NCBI RefSeq assembly: GCF_013347965.1
Contig: NZ_CP048810.1
Span: 2,418,001 to 2,482,000 of the forward strand
DNA from: Pseudomonas bijieensis
Lineage (GTDB): Bacteria > Pseudomonadota > Gammaproteobacteria > Pseudomonadales > Pseudomonadaceae
Direction: 5' to 3'
Length of the DNA stretch: 64,000 nt
Each line of letters opens with the position of its first letter. Position 1 is the first letter of the stretch. The notes under the pieces are model-generated. The model was not told the DNA's origin. It ran no database searches and saw only the letters and a program-made list of their open reading frames with translations. Both the position numbers and the translations under genes were made by a program. This document shows, one piece after another, positions 53,101-62,124 of this stretch.

Positions 53101-56100
53101 GGTCAGGTAGCCGTAGGTGCCATTGATCTGGCTGTTCAGGCCACCGATGGCCGGGTTCGAGGTGTCGTTGCCGGCGCGCACACCAATGACTGCACCGCCG
53201 TCGGCACCGAGTACGTCGTTGTCCAGCACATTGCCGCTGACCGTGCCGCCCTCCACCACCGAGGCAACATCGGCATGGGCGTTGGGCACGTCGTCGACGA
53301 TGTCGATGACGATGGTGCTGGTGACCGTATTGCCCAACGAGTCCGTCGCCTGATAGGTGAAGCTTTCGCTCAACACGTTCGGGCCATCGTTGGCGTGAGG
53401 CGTGGTGGCGGCTGGCGCCGTCAGGGTGTAGGTGTAGGAACCGTCGGGCTGAAGCGACAGTTGACCGTAGGCTCCGGTGGCGTTGCCCACCAGCGCGAAG
53501 GTCACTGCGCCCACGGCGCCGCTGACCGAGCCGACAAGGCTGCCGCTGGCGGTCTCGCTGGTGGCGCTCGGGGCGCTGCCGGTGACGGTGCCGGGGGCCA
53601 GGTCCTGGCCGTCCTGGTTCAGGTCGAGGGCTTTTTCGTAGACGCTGATTTCCTGGTCCGATGTGGCGACGAGGCAGCTTTCGTGAACATCGATGGTGAT
53701 GGTGGTGGTGCTTTCATCGCCGTCGGCGTCACGCACGGTGTAGGTGAAGACATCGGTCGCGCCCGGAGCACTGACGGTATTCGGGTTGCTGTGGTAGACC
53801 GCGTTGCCGTTGGCGTCCAGGGTCAGGTAGCCGTAGGTGCCGTTGATTTGAGTGTTCAAGCCGCCAATCGCCGGGTTCGAGGTGTCGTTGCCGGCGCGCA
53901 CACCAATCACCATGCCGCCGTCCGCGCCAAGTACGTCGTTGTCCAGCACATTGCCGCTGACCGTGCCGCCTTCCAGCACCGAGGCAACATCGGCATGGGC
54001 GCTGGGCACGTCGTCGACGATGTCGATGACGATGGTGCTGGTGACCGTATTGCCCAACGAGTCCGTCGCCTGATAGGTGAAGCTTTCGCTCAACACATTC
54101 GGGCCGTCGTTGGCGTGAGGCGTGGTGGTGGCTGGCGCAGTCAATGTGTAGGTATAGGAACCGTCGGGCTGAAGCGACAGTTGACCGTAGGCACCGGTGG
54201 CGTTGCCCACCAGCGCGAAGGTCACTGCGCCAACGGCGCCGCTGACCGAACCGACAAGGCTGCCGCTGGCGGTCTCGCTGGTGGCGCTTGGGGCGCTGCC
54301 GGTGACGGTGCCGGGCGCCAGGTCCTGGCCGTCCTGGTTCAGGTCGAGGGCTTTTTCGTAGACGCTGACTTCCTGGTCTGGCGTAGCGACGAGGCAGACA
54401 TCGTGGACATCGATGGTGATGGTGGTGGTGCTTTCATCGCCGTCGGCGTCGCGCACGGTGTAGGTGAACACATCGGTGGCACCCGGGGCGCTGACGGTGT
54501 TCGGGTTGCTGTGGTAGACGGCGTTGCCGTTAGCGTCCAGGGTCAGGTAGCCATAGGTGCCGTTGATCTGGGTATTCAAGCCGCCAATCGCCGGGGTCGA
54601 GGTGTCGTTGCCAGCACGCACGCCAATCACCGCTCCACTCGCGGCCGGCCCGTCGGCACCGCCTTCGTCGTTATTCAGGACGTTGCCACTGACCGTCCCG
54701 CCCTCATCCACGGAGGCGGAATCAGCGTGGGCAGTCGGCAGGTCGTCGACGATGTTCACGTCGAGGTTGCCGTTGGCGGTGGTGCCGTTGTCGTCGGTGA
54801 CAACTACGGCAAATTGCTCGCTCAGGCTGTTGGCACCGTTGGCGTTTGGATGGGCTTCATTGTCCAGCAGCGTGTAGCTGTAGCTGACCACGCCCGTGGT
54901 GGCGTTGTAGCCGGTGATGGTCAACGTATTGCCGAGTGCGGTGGTAATCGATTGCGGGAAACCGGCTGCCACACCGCCGGTGACGACGTTGATGCCGCCG
55001 ACGCTCAACGTCTGCACACCATCCAAAGCAGTAATCGTAAAAGTACCGCTTTGCGTCAGGGCCGGCGCATCCGGGCTGCTGCCGTCGCTGAGGTTTTTTT
55101 CCTGGACCGCCAACTCGCCACCCTCGGTGTCGAGACCGGTGATGATCACCGGGTCGTCGTTGTTGTGCACTTGCAGTACCAGGTTCGCGGTACTGGTGTC
55201 GCCATCGGCATCGGTCAGGGTGTAGGTGAAGGTCTCGCTGCCGTTGCCGCCGCCGTGCAAGCCTTTGAAATCGGCGTCGGCAGTGTTGAGGGTGTAGGTG
55301 TAGGAGCCATCGGCGTTGAGCACCAGGGTACCGTAGGTGCCGGTGAAGGTACCGGGGGTGATCGGACCGGAGGCCACATGGTCCGCACCTTGAGTGTCAT
55401 TGGTCAGCACGCTGCCGGTCAGGGTCAGGTTGGTTTCCGAAGCGGTACTGGCATTGCTGTCGTCCACGGCTTTTGGCAGATCGTCAACGATATTCACGTC
55501 GAGGTTGCCGTTGGCGGTGGTGCCGTTGTCATCGGTGACAACGACGGCAAATTGCTCGCTCAGGCTGTTGGCACCGTTGGCGTTTGGATGGGCTTCATTG
55601 TCCAGCAGCGTGTAGCTGTAGCTGACCACCCCAGTCGCAGCGTTGAAACCGGTGATGGTCAGGGTGTTGCCCAAAGCGGTGGTAATCGATTGCGGGAAAC
55701 CGGCTGCCACGCCGCCGGTGACGACGTTGATGCCGCCGACGCTCAAGGTCTGCACACCGTCCAAAGCAGTAATCGTAAAAGTACCGCTTTGCGTCAGGGC
55801 CGGCGCATCCGGGCTGCTGCCGTCGCTGAGGTTTTTTTCCTGGACCGCCAACTCGCCACCCTCGGTGTCGAGGCCGGTGATGATCACCGGGTCGTCGTTG
55901 TTGTGCACTTGCAGCACCAGGTTCGCGGTACTGGTGTCGCCATCGGCATCGGTCAGGGTGTAGGTGAAGGTCTCGCTGCCATTGCCGCCGCCGTGCAAGC
56001 CTTTGAAATCGGCGTCGGCAGTGTTGAGGGTGTAGGTGTAGGAACCGTCAGCGTTGAGCACCAGGGTGCCGTAAGTGCCGGTGAAGGTGCCGGGCGTGAT

Positions 56101-57939
56101 AGGGCCTGAGGCCACGTGATCCGCACCTTGAGTGTCGTTGGTCAGCACGCTGCCGGTCAGGGTCAGGTTGGTTTCCGAGGCGGTGCCGGCGTTGCTGTCG
56201 TCCACGGCTTTTGGCAGATCGTCAACGATATTCACGTCGAGGTTGCCGTTGGCGGTGGTGCCGTTGTCATCGGTGACAACCACGGCAAACTGCTCGCTCA
56301 GGCTGTTGGCACCATTGGCGTTTGGATGGGTTTCATTGTCCAGCAGCGTGTAGCTGTAGCTGACCACCCCAGTCGCAGCGTTGAAACCGGTGATGGTCAG
56401 GGTGTTGCCCAAAGCGGTGGTAATCGATTGTGGGAAACCGGCTGCCACGCCGCCCGTAACCACATTGATGCCGCCGACGCTCAAGGTCTGCACACCGTCC
56501 AACGCCGTCACGGTGAACGTGCCGCTTTGCGTCAGGGACGATGCATCCGGGCTGCTGCCGTCGCTGAGGTTTTTTTCCTGCAGTGATAACTCTCCACCTT
56601 CGGTATCGAGGCCCACCAACACCACTGGATCGTCGTTGTTATGCACCTGCAGCACCAGGTTCGCGGTACTGGTGTCGCCATCAGCGTCGGTCAGGGTGTA
56701 GGTGAACGTCTCGGTGCCGCTTCCGCCACCGTGCAACGCGACGAATTGCGGGTCGCTGGTGTTCAGGGTGTAGGTGTACGTGCCATTGGGGTTTAGCACC
56801 AGGGTGCCGTAGGTACCGGTGAACGTCCCGCCAATGATCGGCCCGCTGTCGGGGCCGGTGGGGATACGGTCGGCGCCCTGGTGATCGTTGGTCAATACGT
56901 TACCCGTGAGGGTGACGAGGGTTTCCGAGGCTGTGTTGGCGTGGCTGTCGTCGATCGCCTGGGGCACGTCGTCGGTGATGTTAACGTCCAGGGTCCCGGT
57001 AGCGGTGTCGCCATCGGAATCGACGGCAACGACCGGGAACTGTTCGGTGATGTTGTTGGCACCGCCACCGGCAGGATGGGTTTCATTGTCCGTCAGAGTG
57101 TAGGTGTAGCTGACCACGCCGGTAGTCGGGTTGTAGCCGGTGATGGTCAACGTGTTGCCCAGCGCCGAGGTGATGGTTTGAGGGAAACCTGCGGGCACAC
57201 CGCCAGCAATCACGCTGATGCCGCCGATGCTCAGGCTGCTCAGCCCATCGGGGGCAGAAACCGTGAAGGTGCCGCTTTGCACCAGTGCACTTGGGTTGCT
57301 CGCCGAACCATCGGCCAGATTGGCCTCATTGGTGGTCAGTTCGCCGCCTTCCACGTCCACGCCATCCAAGGTCACGGGGTTGTCTGGTGTTTCGGGGGTG
57401 ACTGGCGGCACGGTGCTATCGCCGTCGTTATCCGGATCACCGGCCAGGCGCAGTTGCGGAAACTCGGGTATCCCGTTGAACCCGGCCGTAGGGAAGCCAA
57501 TCTGCGGATCGACCTCGCCACCGACTTCTTCCAACAGCACGAAACTGTGCCCGCCGCCCACGCCACCGGGGTTACCACCCTCGGGGCCCGCGGCCGTGGC
57601 TTCGCCGGTCTGGGTCGGGTCGGCACCGGCGGCGATGGCTTGTTGCAGTTTTTGTACGTCGGTCAGTTGCGCGTTACTCGGTGTCAGCGCTTCAGGCGTG
57701 TCGACATGGGGTGCGTGGTTGGCGAGCAGCTGTGGGGTAAGGGTTAGGTTACTTCCGCGTCCCAGGGTCAATTCCTGGCCATTTTGCAGATGCACCGCCA
57801 CGGCCCCTTCGCCCCCGGTGATCAGGTGTTCGCCGGCATAGAGCCGGTCGCCTTCGACCAGAGGCCGCCGCAGGCCACCGGCCGCTTCTGCGAAAACCTG
57901 CCCGACCACTTTACTGACGATACCGATGAGCGCTGCCAT
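50110..57939 (-). CDS. Large RTX adhesin with retention module (LapA/MapA family)
   Basis: This 2609-residue cell-surface adhesin is exported by type I secretion. An N-terminal retention module (1-115) ends in the motif T115-A-A-G, matching the di-alanine site cut by the periplasmic protease LapG. Four Ig-like repeats of about 246 residues (about 195-1068) precede three of about 240 residues (about 1069-1810). A von Willebrand A domain (about 1810-1990) has a full MIDAS (DVSGSM, Thr, FFSDGKP). RTX nonapeptides (about 2335-2500; GNDLLDGGTGND) precede the C-terminal secretion signal. ATG 57939 has GGAGGA 7 nt upstream; earlier in-frame starts lack this. It is divergent from its TolC-ABC-HlyD genes. 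The layout is nearer MapA than the longer LapA; no lapD or lapG lies here. Confidence 0.95.
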   Translation of the reverse strand: MAALIGIVSKVVGQVFAEAAGGLRRPLVEGDRLYAGEHLITGGEGAVAVHLQNGQELTLGRGSNLTLTPQLLANHAPHVDTPEALTPSNAQLTDVQKLQQAIAAGADPTQTGEATAAGPEGGNPGGVGGGHSFVLLEEVGGEVDPQIGFPTAGFNGIPEFPQLRLAGDPDNDGDSTVPPVTPETPDNPVTLDGVDVEGGELTTNEANLADGSASNPSALVQSGTFTVSAPDGLSSLSIGGISVIAGGVPAGFPQTITSALGNTLTITGYNPTTGVVSYTYTLTDNETHPAGGGANNITEQFPVVAVDSDGDTATGTLDVNITDDVPQAIDDSHANTASETLVTLTGNVLTNDHQGADRIPTGPDSGPIIGGTFTGTYGTLVLNPNGTYTYTLNTSDPQFVALHGGGSGTETFTYTLTDADGDTSTANLVLQVHNNDDPVVLVGLDTEGGELSLQEKNLSDGSSPDASSLTQSGTFTVTALDGVQTLSVGGINVVTGGVAAGFPQSITTALGNTLTITGFNAATGVVSYSYTLLDNETHPNANGANSLSEQFAVVVTDDNGTTANGNLDVNIVDDLPKAVDDSNAGTASETNLTLTGSVLTNDTQGADHVASGPITPGTFTGTYGTLVLNADGSYTYTLNTADADFKGLHGGGNGSETFTYTLTDADGDTSTANLVLQVHNNDDPVIITGLDTEGGELAVQEKNLSDGSSPDAPALTQSGTFTITALDGVQTLSVGGINVVTGGVAAGFPQSITTALGNTLTITGFNAATGVVSYSYTLLDNEAHPNANGANSLSEQFAVVVTDDNGTTANGNLDVNIVDDLPKAVDDSNASTASETNLTLTGSVLTNDTQGADHVASGPITPGTFTGTYGTLVLNADGSYTYTLNTADADFKGLHGGGNGSETFTYTLTDADGDTSTANLVLQVHNNDDPVIITGLDTEGGELAVQEKNLSDGSSPDAPALTQSGTFTITALDGVQTLSVGGINVVTGGVAAGFPQSITTALGNTLTITGYNATTGVVSYSYTLLDNEAHPNANGANSLSEQFAVVVTDDNGTTANGNLDVNIVDDLPTAHADSASVDEGGTVSGNVLNNDEGGADGPAASGAVIGVRAGNDTSTPAIGGLNTQINGTYGYLTLDANGNAVYHSNPNTVSAPGATDVFTYTVRDADGDESTTTITIDVHDVCLVATPDQEVSVYEKALDLNQDGQDLAPGTVTGSAPSATSETASGSLVGSVSGAVGAVTFALVGNATGAYGQLSLQPDGSYTYTLTAPATTTPHANDGPNVLSESFTYQATDSLGNTVTSTIVIDIVDDVPSAHADVASVLEGGTVSGNVLDNDVLGADGGMVIGVRAGNDTSNPAIGGLNTQINGTYGYLTLDANGNAVYHSNPNTVSAPGATDVFTYTVRDADGDESTTTITIDVHESCLVATSDQEISVYEKALDLNQDGQDLAPGTVTGSAPSATSETASGSLVGSVSGAVGAVTFALVGNATGAYGQLSLQPDGSYTYTLTAPAATTPHANDGPNVLSESFTYQATDSLGNTVTSTIVIDIVDDVPNAHADVASVVEGGTVSGNVLDNDVLGADGGAVIGVRAGNDTSNPAIGGLNSQINGTYGYLTLDANGNAVYHSNPDAVGAPGATDVFTYTVRDADGDESTTTITIDVHNSCLVAETDHEITVYEKALDLTQDGQDLAPGTVTGSDPSATGETASGSLVGSVSGATGAVTFTLVGNATGAYGQLLLHPDGSYTYTLTSPASTTPHANDGPNALSESFTYQATDALGNSTIGNLVVSIVDDVPKAVASERSVTAVEIDTNLLIVLDVSGSMKDASGVPGLSRMDLAKQAISALLDKYDDMGDVKVQLVTFSGSATDQSTLWVDVATAKTLISALSAHGDTNYDAAVAMAKTAFENPGQLTGAQNVGYFFSDGKPTLGEIGSADEAAWKAFLDANGIKNYAIGLGSGVSNAHLDPLAYDGSAHTNTNAVVVTDLNQLNSVLSDTVQGAPVTGNLLDEGGSFGADGGFVKSLVVDGTTYSYDPAANGGQGALSASGGANHGSFNTVTNTLSIATDHDGTLVVNLDTGAFSYTSQTATSTLITEHIGYTVSDNDGDLASSNLVINVVPNSPPIAVDDNIITNVLSGNIVIPGELLLGNDSDANGDPLTASPTSFNTGWAAKGSDFTGSTGTVSFTGNNVQSINLSRSAFVANTASMTAALVVSGALGMVSNNNANDEDRLNISLKQGETLTLDHNLAAGRIAMEYSLNGGPFIAISDGASFTAAADGNYQIHVTNIPNAGGGNANAAENYQLTLTVNYAGAQDSTSDYHGSYTASDNHGGSDSASVGISYQAGHTLTGTAGDDVLMAGGGDNTLNAGDGNDILSAGSGNNALHGGAGNDLLYSGTGNDLLDGGTGNDTASYAHATAGVTVNLGLLAAQNTLGAGTDTLTGIENLVGSNFNDTLTGDGASNRINGGLGHDVLNGGGGDDLLIGGLGNNTLTGGSGADTFQWQAGNSGHDVITDFTPGLDKLDLSQLLQGENGSAASLDDYLHFTVTGSGASLVTSIDVSATAGATPNQTIDLAGVNLASHYGVTPGVDGMIAGADTATIINGMLNDHSLKVDTV
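52565..54736. repeat. Three tandem 720-bp repeats in the adhesin gene
   Basis: Units begin at 52565, 53285 and 54005 (the last 732 bp), each coding for about 240 residues with VVEGGTVSGNVLDND-type and VYEKALDLNQDGQDL segments. The second and third units are nearly identical in DNA. Confidence 0.9.
54737..57360. repeat. Four tandem ~738-bp repeats in the adhesin gene
   Basis: Units begin at 54737, 55475, 56213 and about 56963. The first two are exactly 738 bp and nearly identical; the one nearest the N-terminus is divergent and incomplete. Each codes for EGGELAVQEKNLSDGSS-like and NNDDPVIITGLDTEGG segments. Confidence 0.9.
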
Positions 57940-58392
57940 GTGCATTTCCTCCGTTGCCGACCGCAATCGGCACCTGTCTGGGTGAAGAATCCGTCCTCAG
58001 GTTGGCGACCGGGAAAGCTGGAAAATCTGCCAGCTTTCGTGAAAGCGGAAGGTGCTGGCAATTCGCCAAAACGACAAAAAACCGTCACACAAACTTGCTT
58101 CTCACATCGCCCTTTCGGCACTTCTTCACATCGCTTAAAAAACTGAACGGAACTTTTATTGACGCCTAAAAGCCGTCAGAACCCGCGAATTCAAAGGCTT
58201 TCGCTTTGAACAATGTGCTGGTTTTTTTCAAGTACATAAGTTTTTTTCGGCATAAGCGTTATGAGAAATTCTTCTTAGGTTTTGCGCAGGATGTTCTTAG
58301 CTGTGTTGTTACAAGGTTGAAACGGTTTTGATCTTAAATACGTCAATATATTGGCGACAACGAAGCACTACAGACCTCAGGAGATGCACCCC
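57940..58392. other. Divergent promoter region, adhesin / type I secretion genes
   Basis: A 453-bp AT-rich region (notably 58130-58350) between divergent genes. It holds a short palindrome CATAAGCGTTATG at 58251-58263 and several T-runs. No additional gene is evident. I could not assign a promoter with confidence. Confidence 0.65.
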
Positions 58393-59751
58393 ATGCGCGT
58401 TCTAACCCCCCTCTGCAGCGCGGTTTTGCTGGCCATGGCCTGCTCTTCTCAGGCGCAGGCCATGTCCTTGACCGAAGCGATCCAGAGCACCATCGCTACC
58501 CACCCAGAGCTGGCACAACGGGTGGACAGCCGTCTGTCGGCCAATGAAGACGTCAAGGTCGCCAGGGGGGGCTTTTTCCCGTCGGTGGATCTCAATGCCG
58601 GTTACGGTCGCGGCTACAGCGACAACACCAACACCCGGGCCTTGGGCAACCACCACACCAATATCCTGACCTACACCCAATCAGAGCTGCGCCTGCGGCA
58701 GATGATCTTCGACGGGTTCAACACCGCCAATGAAGTGGAACGTACCCAGGGCGTGGTCAACTCCCGGGCCTATTACGCCCAGGGCACCGCCCAGGATCTG
58801 GCGCTGCGTACCATCGAGGTCTACCTGGAAGTGCTCAAGCGTCGCGAACTGGTGACCCTGGCCAAGAACAACCTGCAGGCGCACCTGCGGGTCAACGACC
58901 AGATCGGCCTGCGCACCGAACGTGGGGTGGGCAGCACCGCCGACTCCGACCAATCCAATGCCCGTCGGGCCCTGGCGGAAAACAACTACGACACCGCCCA
59001 GGTGGACCTGGCCGACGCCGAGGCGAATTTCTACAGCGTGGTCGGGCGCATGCCCGATGAGTTGGAAATGCCGCCCTCGACCAAGGGCGAAATCCCCGCC
59101 GATCTGCGCGAAGCCCAGCAAAGCATGGTGGATAACAACCCGTACCTGAAATCGGCCCAGGCCGACATACAGTCCGCCGAAAGCCAGTACGAAGTGGCGA
59201 AGTCACCGTTCTACCCCCGTTTCGATGCCGAGGCGGCGGTGGGCGCCAATAACAACATCGGTGGCGAAGAAGGCCATGACAACAACTGGCGGGTCGGCGT
59301 GGTGATGAACTACAACCTGTTCCGCGGTGGCAGCGACAAGGCGCGGCTGGCCTCCAACGCCCACCAGATCAACCAGGCCATGGACATTCGCAACAATGCC
59401 CTGCGCCAGCTCAACGAAGACACGCGCCTGGCCTGGAACGCAATGCTCAACGCTCGCAAACAGACGCCTACCGCCCGGGAATACGCCGAAACCACTTCCC
59501 GCGTGCGGGCCGCCTACCAGGATCAGTTCGGTCTCGGTCAGCGCACCCTGCTCGACCTGCTCGACAGCGAAAACGAGCTGTACAACGCCAACCGTCGCTA
59601 CACCGAGGTGCGTTACACCGAGGAATACTCGATGTACCGGGTGCTGGCGAACATGGGCCTGCTGTTGCACAAGCAACGGATCGTGCTGCCGGCCGACGCG
59701 GTCGCGCAGACCGAAGTCAAGAATCAGGCCCGGCTGCCGGAACTGAAGTAG
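58393..59751 (+). CDS. TolC-family outer membrane protein of type I secretion (LapE-like)
   Basis: This 452-residue outer-membrane channel subunit has a signal peptide (MRVLTPLCSAVLLAMACSSQ-AQA) and the TolC repeat layout: LTEAIQSTIATHPELAQR at the start, RGVGSTADSDQSNARRALAE, and the C-terminal FGLGQRTLLDLLDSENELY motif of the second repeat. I start at ATG 58393, which has AGGAG 9 nt upstream; the ATG at 58384 touches the AGGAG. With the following ABC transporter and membrane-fusion genes it forms the exporter for the divergent adhesin. Confidence 0.95.
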   Translation: MRVLTPLCSAVLLAMACSSQAQAMSLTEAIQSTIATHPELAQRVDSRLSANEDVKVARGGFFPSVDLNAGYGRGYSDNTNTRALGNHHTNILTYTQSELRLRQMIFDGFNTANEVERTQGVVNSRAYYAQGTAQDLALRTIEVYLEVLKRRELVTLAKNNLQAHLRVNDQIGLRTERGVGSTADSDQSNARRALAENNYDTAQVDLADAEANFYSVVGRMPDELEMPPSTKGEIPADLREAQQSMVDNNPYLKSAQADIQSAESQYEVAKSPFYPRFDAEAAVGANNNIGGEEGHDNNWRVGVVMNYNLFRGGSDKARLASNAHQINQAMDIRNNALRQLNEDTRLAWNAMLNARKQTPTAREYAETTSRVRAAYQDQFGLGQRTLLDLLDSENELYNANRRYTEVRYTEEYSMYRVLANMGLLLHKQRIVLPADAVAQTEVKNQARLPELK

Positions 59752-59763
59752 TCCCCCCGGAAA

Positions 59764-61938
59764 ATGGGAGCGATCAATGTGACCAGCATGGAACCTGCAA
59801 CCCCCGGCGCTGATCCGCGGCTGAATTTCGATGATCCCTTGCTGGACGGCCTGTTGATCCTCTGCAAACTCCATGGCGCGACGGTCAGCCGCGCCAGCCT
59901 CAGCGCCGGGCTTCCTATGGCGCACCAACGCTTGAGCCTGGACCTGCTGCCACGCGCAGCGGCCCGGGCGAGCTTGCAGGCGCGACTGTTGCGTCGTGAG
60001 CTGGCGGATATCTCGCCCCTGAACCTACCGGTGATGCTGGTCCTGGTGGGCGGCCGCTGTGCGGTATTGCGGCGCTGGGGTGAGGATGGCAAGGCGCTGA
60101 TCCTGCCCAGCGAAGCCGACGGCGGCGAACAATGGGTCAGTCGCGAGGAACTGGCCCTCGATTACAGCGGCCAGGCCTTGTTCGCCCGGCCGCGCCATGA
60201 ACTCGAAGACCTGCGCTCGCCTTTGGTGCCGCGGGTCGAGGCGTGGTTTCGCGACACCTTGAAACTGTCGCGCTGGCTGTACAGCGACGCGATCCTGGCG
60301 AGTTTCCTGATCAATCTGCTGGGCCTGATGGTGCCGCTGTTCGTCATGCAGACCTACGATCGCGTGGTGCCGAACCAGGCCACGTCGACCTTATGGGTGC
60401 TGGCCGTGGGGCTGCTGATCGGCACCGGTTTCGAACTGGTATTGCGGGTGGTACGCGCCCACCTGCTGGACACTGCTGGCAAGAAAACCGACGTGGTTCT
60501 TTCCGCCACCCTGTTCGAGCGCATCACCGGCATGGCGATGAAGGCCAAGCCGGTGACCATCGGCGGCTTCGCCCAGAGCATCCATGACTTCCAGGGCCTG
60601 CGGGAGTTTCTCACCGCCGTAACCCTCACCAGCCTCATCGACCTGCCCTTCGCCCTGCTGATGCTGGTGGTGATCGGCCTGCTCGGTGGCTGGCTGGTGG
60701 TGATTCCAGTGGTGGCGTTTCCCATCACCATTGTCTTCGCGATGATCATCCAGGTGCGCCTGCGCGACACCGTGCAAAAAAGCCTGGCCCTGGGTGCCCA
60801 GCGCCAAGCCTTGTTGATTGAAACCCTCGGCGGCCTGGAAACCCTCAAGGCCTGCAGCGCCGAAAGCGAACGCCAGCATCAGTGGGAAAGCACCCACGGC
60901 GCCCTCACCCGCCTGGACAGCCATGCGCGCAACCTCTCGGCATTGGCGACCAACGGCACGTTGTTCCTGCAACAACTGGCCGGCATGGCAACCATCGTCG
61001 CCGGGGTCTACAGCATCATCGCCGGCAACCTCAGCGTCGGCGCGCTGGTGGCGACCTACATGCTCGGCAGCCGAGTGCTCGCCCCTCTCGGGCAGATCGC
61101 CGGGCTGATCACTCGCTACCAACAAGCCCAGCTCACCATGCGCAGCACCGATGCCTTGATGGCATTGCCCCAGGAGCGTGACGCCAAGCAACGGCCACTG
61201 GATCGCACCCAATTGCAGGGCGCGCTGGAGGTCAACGGCGTGACCTTCCATTACAACGGCCAGAGCTCCCCCGCGCTGGCCAATATCAGCTTCAGCCTCA
61301 AGCCCGGCGAACGGGTCGGGATCATCGGTCGCAGCGGTTCGGGCAAGAGCACCCTGGCGCGCCTGGTGATGGGCTTCTACGCGCCGGAGGAAGGCCAGTT
61401 GCTGCTGGACGGCCTGGACCTGCGGCAACTGGACGTCGCCGACCTGCGCCAACAGATCGGCTATGTCGCCCATGACCTGCCATTGCTGGCCGGCAGCCTG
61501 CGGGACAATCTCACCCTGGGCGCCCGCTACATCAGCGATGCGCGCATGCTGGAAGTGGCGGAACTGACCGGTGTCACCGAACTGGCGCGCCAGCATCCCC
61601 AAGGTTTCGACCGCCCGGTGGGCGAGCGCGGGCAACTGCTGTCCGGCGGCCAACGCCAGGCCGTGCTGCTGGCCCGGGCCTTGTTGCTCGACCCGCCGAT
61701 CCTGCTGCTGGACGAACCCACCAGCGCTATGGACAACAGCAGCGAAGACGTTTTGCGACAAAAGCTCCACACCCACGTACAGGGCAAGACCGTGCTGCTG
61801 GTGACCCACCGCACCTCGATGCTGAGTCTGGTGGATCGCTTGGTGGTGTTGGACAACGGCCGGATCGTGGCGGATGGACCGAAGGACGCGGTGATCGATG
61901 CATTGCGCAAGGGACGGGTGGGGTCTGCGGCGGTATAG
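59764..61938 (+). CDS. Type I secretion ABC transporter, permease/ATPase (LapB-like)
   Basis: The 724-residue protein has an N-terminal C39-like domain that lacks the catalytic cysteine (about 20-140), as usual in LapB/HlyB-type RTX exporters. A six-helix membrane domain (about 165-440) and an ATPase domain (about 480-715) follow, with Walker A GRSGSGKSTLA, signature LLSGGQRQAV, Walker B ILLLDEPTSAMD and the H-loop THRTS. It powers adhesin export through the inner membrane. I report ATG 59764; a GTG at 59779 has a better ribosome binding site (GGGAG, 8 nt) and may be the true start. It follows the TolC gene by 12 bp. Confidence 0.95.
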   Translation: MGAINVTSMEPATPGADPRLNFDDPLLDGLLILCKLHGATVSRASLSAGLPMAHQRLSLDLLPRAAARASLQARLLRRELADISPLNLPVMLVLVGGRCAVLRRWGEDGKALILPSEADGGEQWVSREELALDYSGQALFARPRHELEDLRSPLVPRVEAWFRDTLKLSRWLYSDAILASFLINLLGLMVPLFVMQTYDRVVPNQATSTLWVLAVGLLIGTGFELVLRVVRAHLLDTAGKKTDVVLSATLFERITGMAMKAKPVTIGGFAQSIHDFQGLREFLTAVTLTSLIDLPFALLMLVVIGLLGGWLVVIPVVAFPITIVFAMIIQVRLRDTVQKSLALGAQRQALLIETLGGLETLKACSAESERQHQWESTHGALTRLDSHARNLSALATNGTLFLQQLAGMATIVAGVYSIIAGNLSVGALVATYMLGSRVLAPLGQIAGLITRYQQAQLTMRSTDALMALPQERDAKQRPLDRTQLQGALEVNGVTFHYNGQSSPALANISFSLKPGERVGIIGRSGSGKSTLARLVMGFYAPEEGQLLLDGLDLRQLDVADLRQQIGYVAHDLPLLAGSLRDNLTLGARYISDARMLEVAELTGVTELARQHPQGFDRPVGERGQLLSGGQRQAVLLARALLLDPPILLLDEPTSAMDNSSEDVLRQKLHTHVQGKTVLLVTHRTSMLSLVDRLVVLDNGRIVADGPKDAVIDALRKGRVGSAAV

Positions 61939-61971
61939 CTGCCAATACAGCAACCTGTGGGGGCAAGGTTT

Positions 61972-62060
61972 GTGTGGGAGCAAGGCTTGCCCGCGATACA
62001 GGCGCCTCGGTTCCAGTGAGACCGCATTAGCTTCATCGCGGGCAAGCCTTGCTCCCACAG
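61972..62060. repeat. REP pair (class GTGGGAGCAAGGCTTGCCCGCGAT)
   Basis: Inverted copies lie at 61972-61997 and 62034-62060, between the ABC transporter and the HlyD-type gene. A REP inside a secretion operon could reduce downstream expression. Confidence 0.85.
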
Positions 62061-62124
62061 ATAACCCTCTCAAGCCACAGGTATGTGTTCGGCTTTATTT
62101 CACTTAACTGACGGGTACCGCCCC

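Noticed and set aside
51667..56109. Open frame of about 1480 codons on the plus strand opposite the adhesin
   Set aside because: It is a mirror of the repetitive, GC-rich adhesin gene; it has no family features, while the minus strand codes for a clear RTX adhesin with its secretion genes beside it.
52565..57360. Regular repeats suggestive of a CRISPR or satellite array
   Set aside because: The units are 720-738 bp, in frame and encode Ig-like domains, so they are protein repeats.
58251..58263. Palindrome CATAAGCGTTATG as an operator for the adhesin or exporter
   Set aside because: Short, in AT-rich DNA where such matches arise by chance, and no regulator candidate is nearby; noted only in the region entry.
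58350..58367. Sigma-54-like TTGGCGACAACGAAGC before the TolC-type gene
   Set aside because: GG and GC spacing fits, but the -12 region is AAGC not TTGC, and the CACG part is absent.
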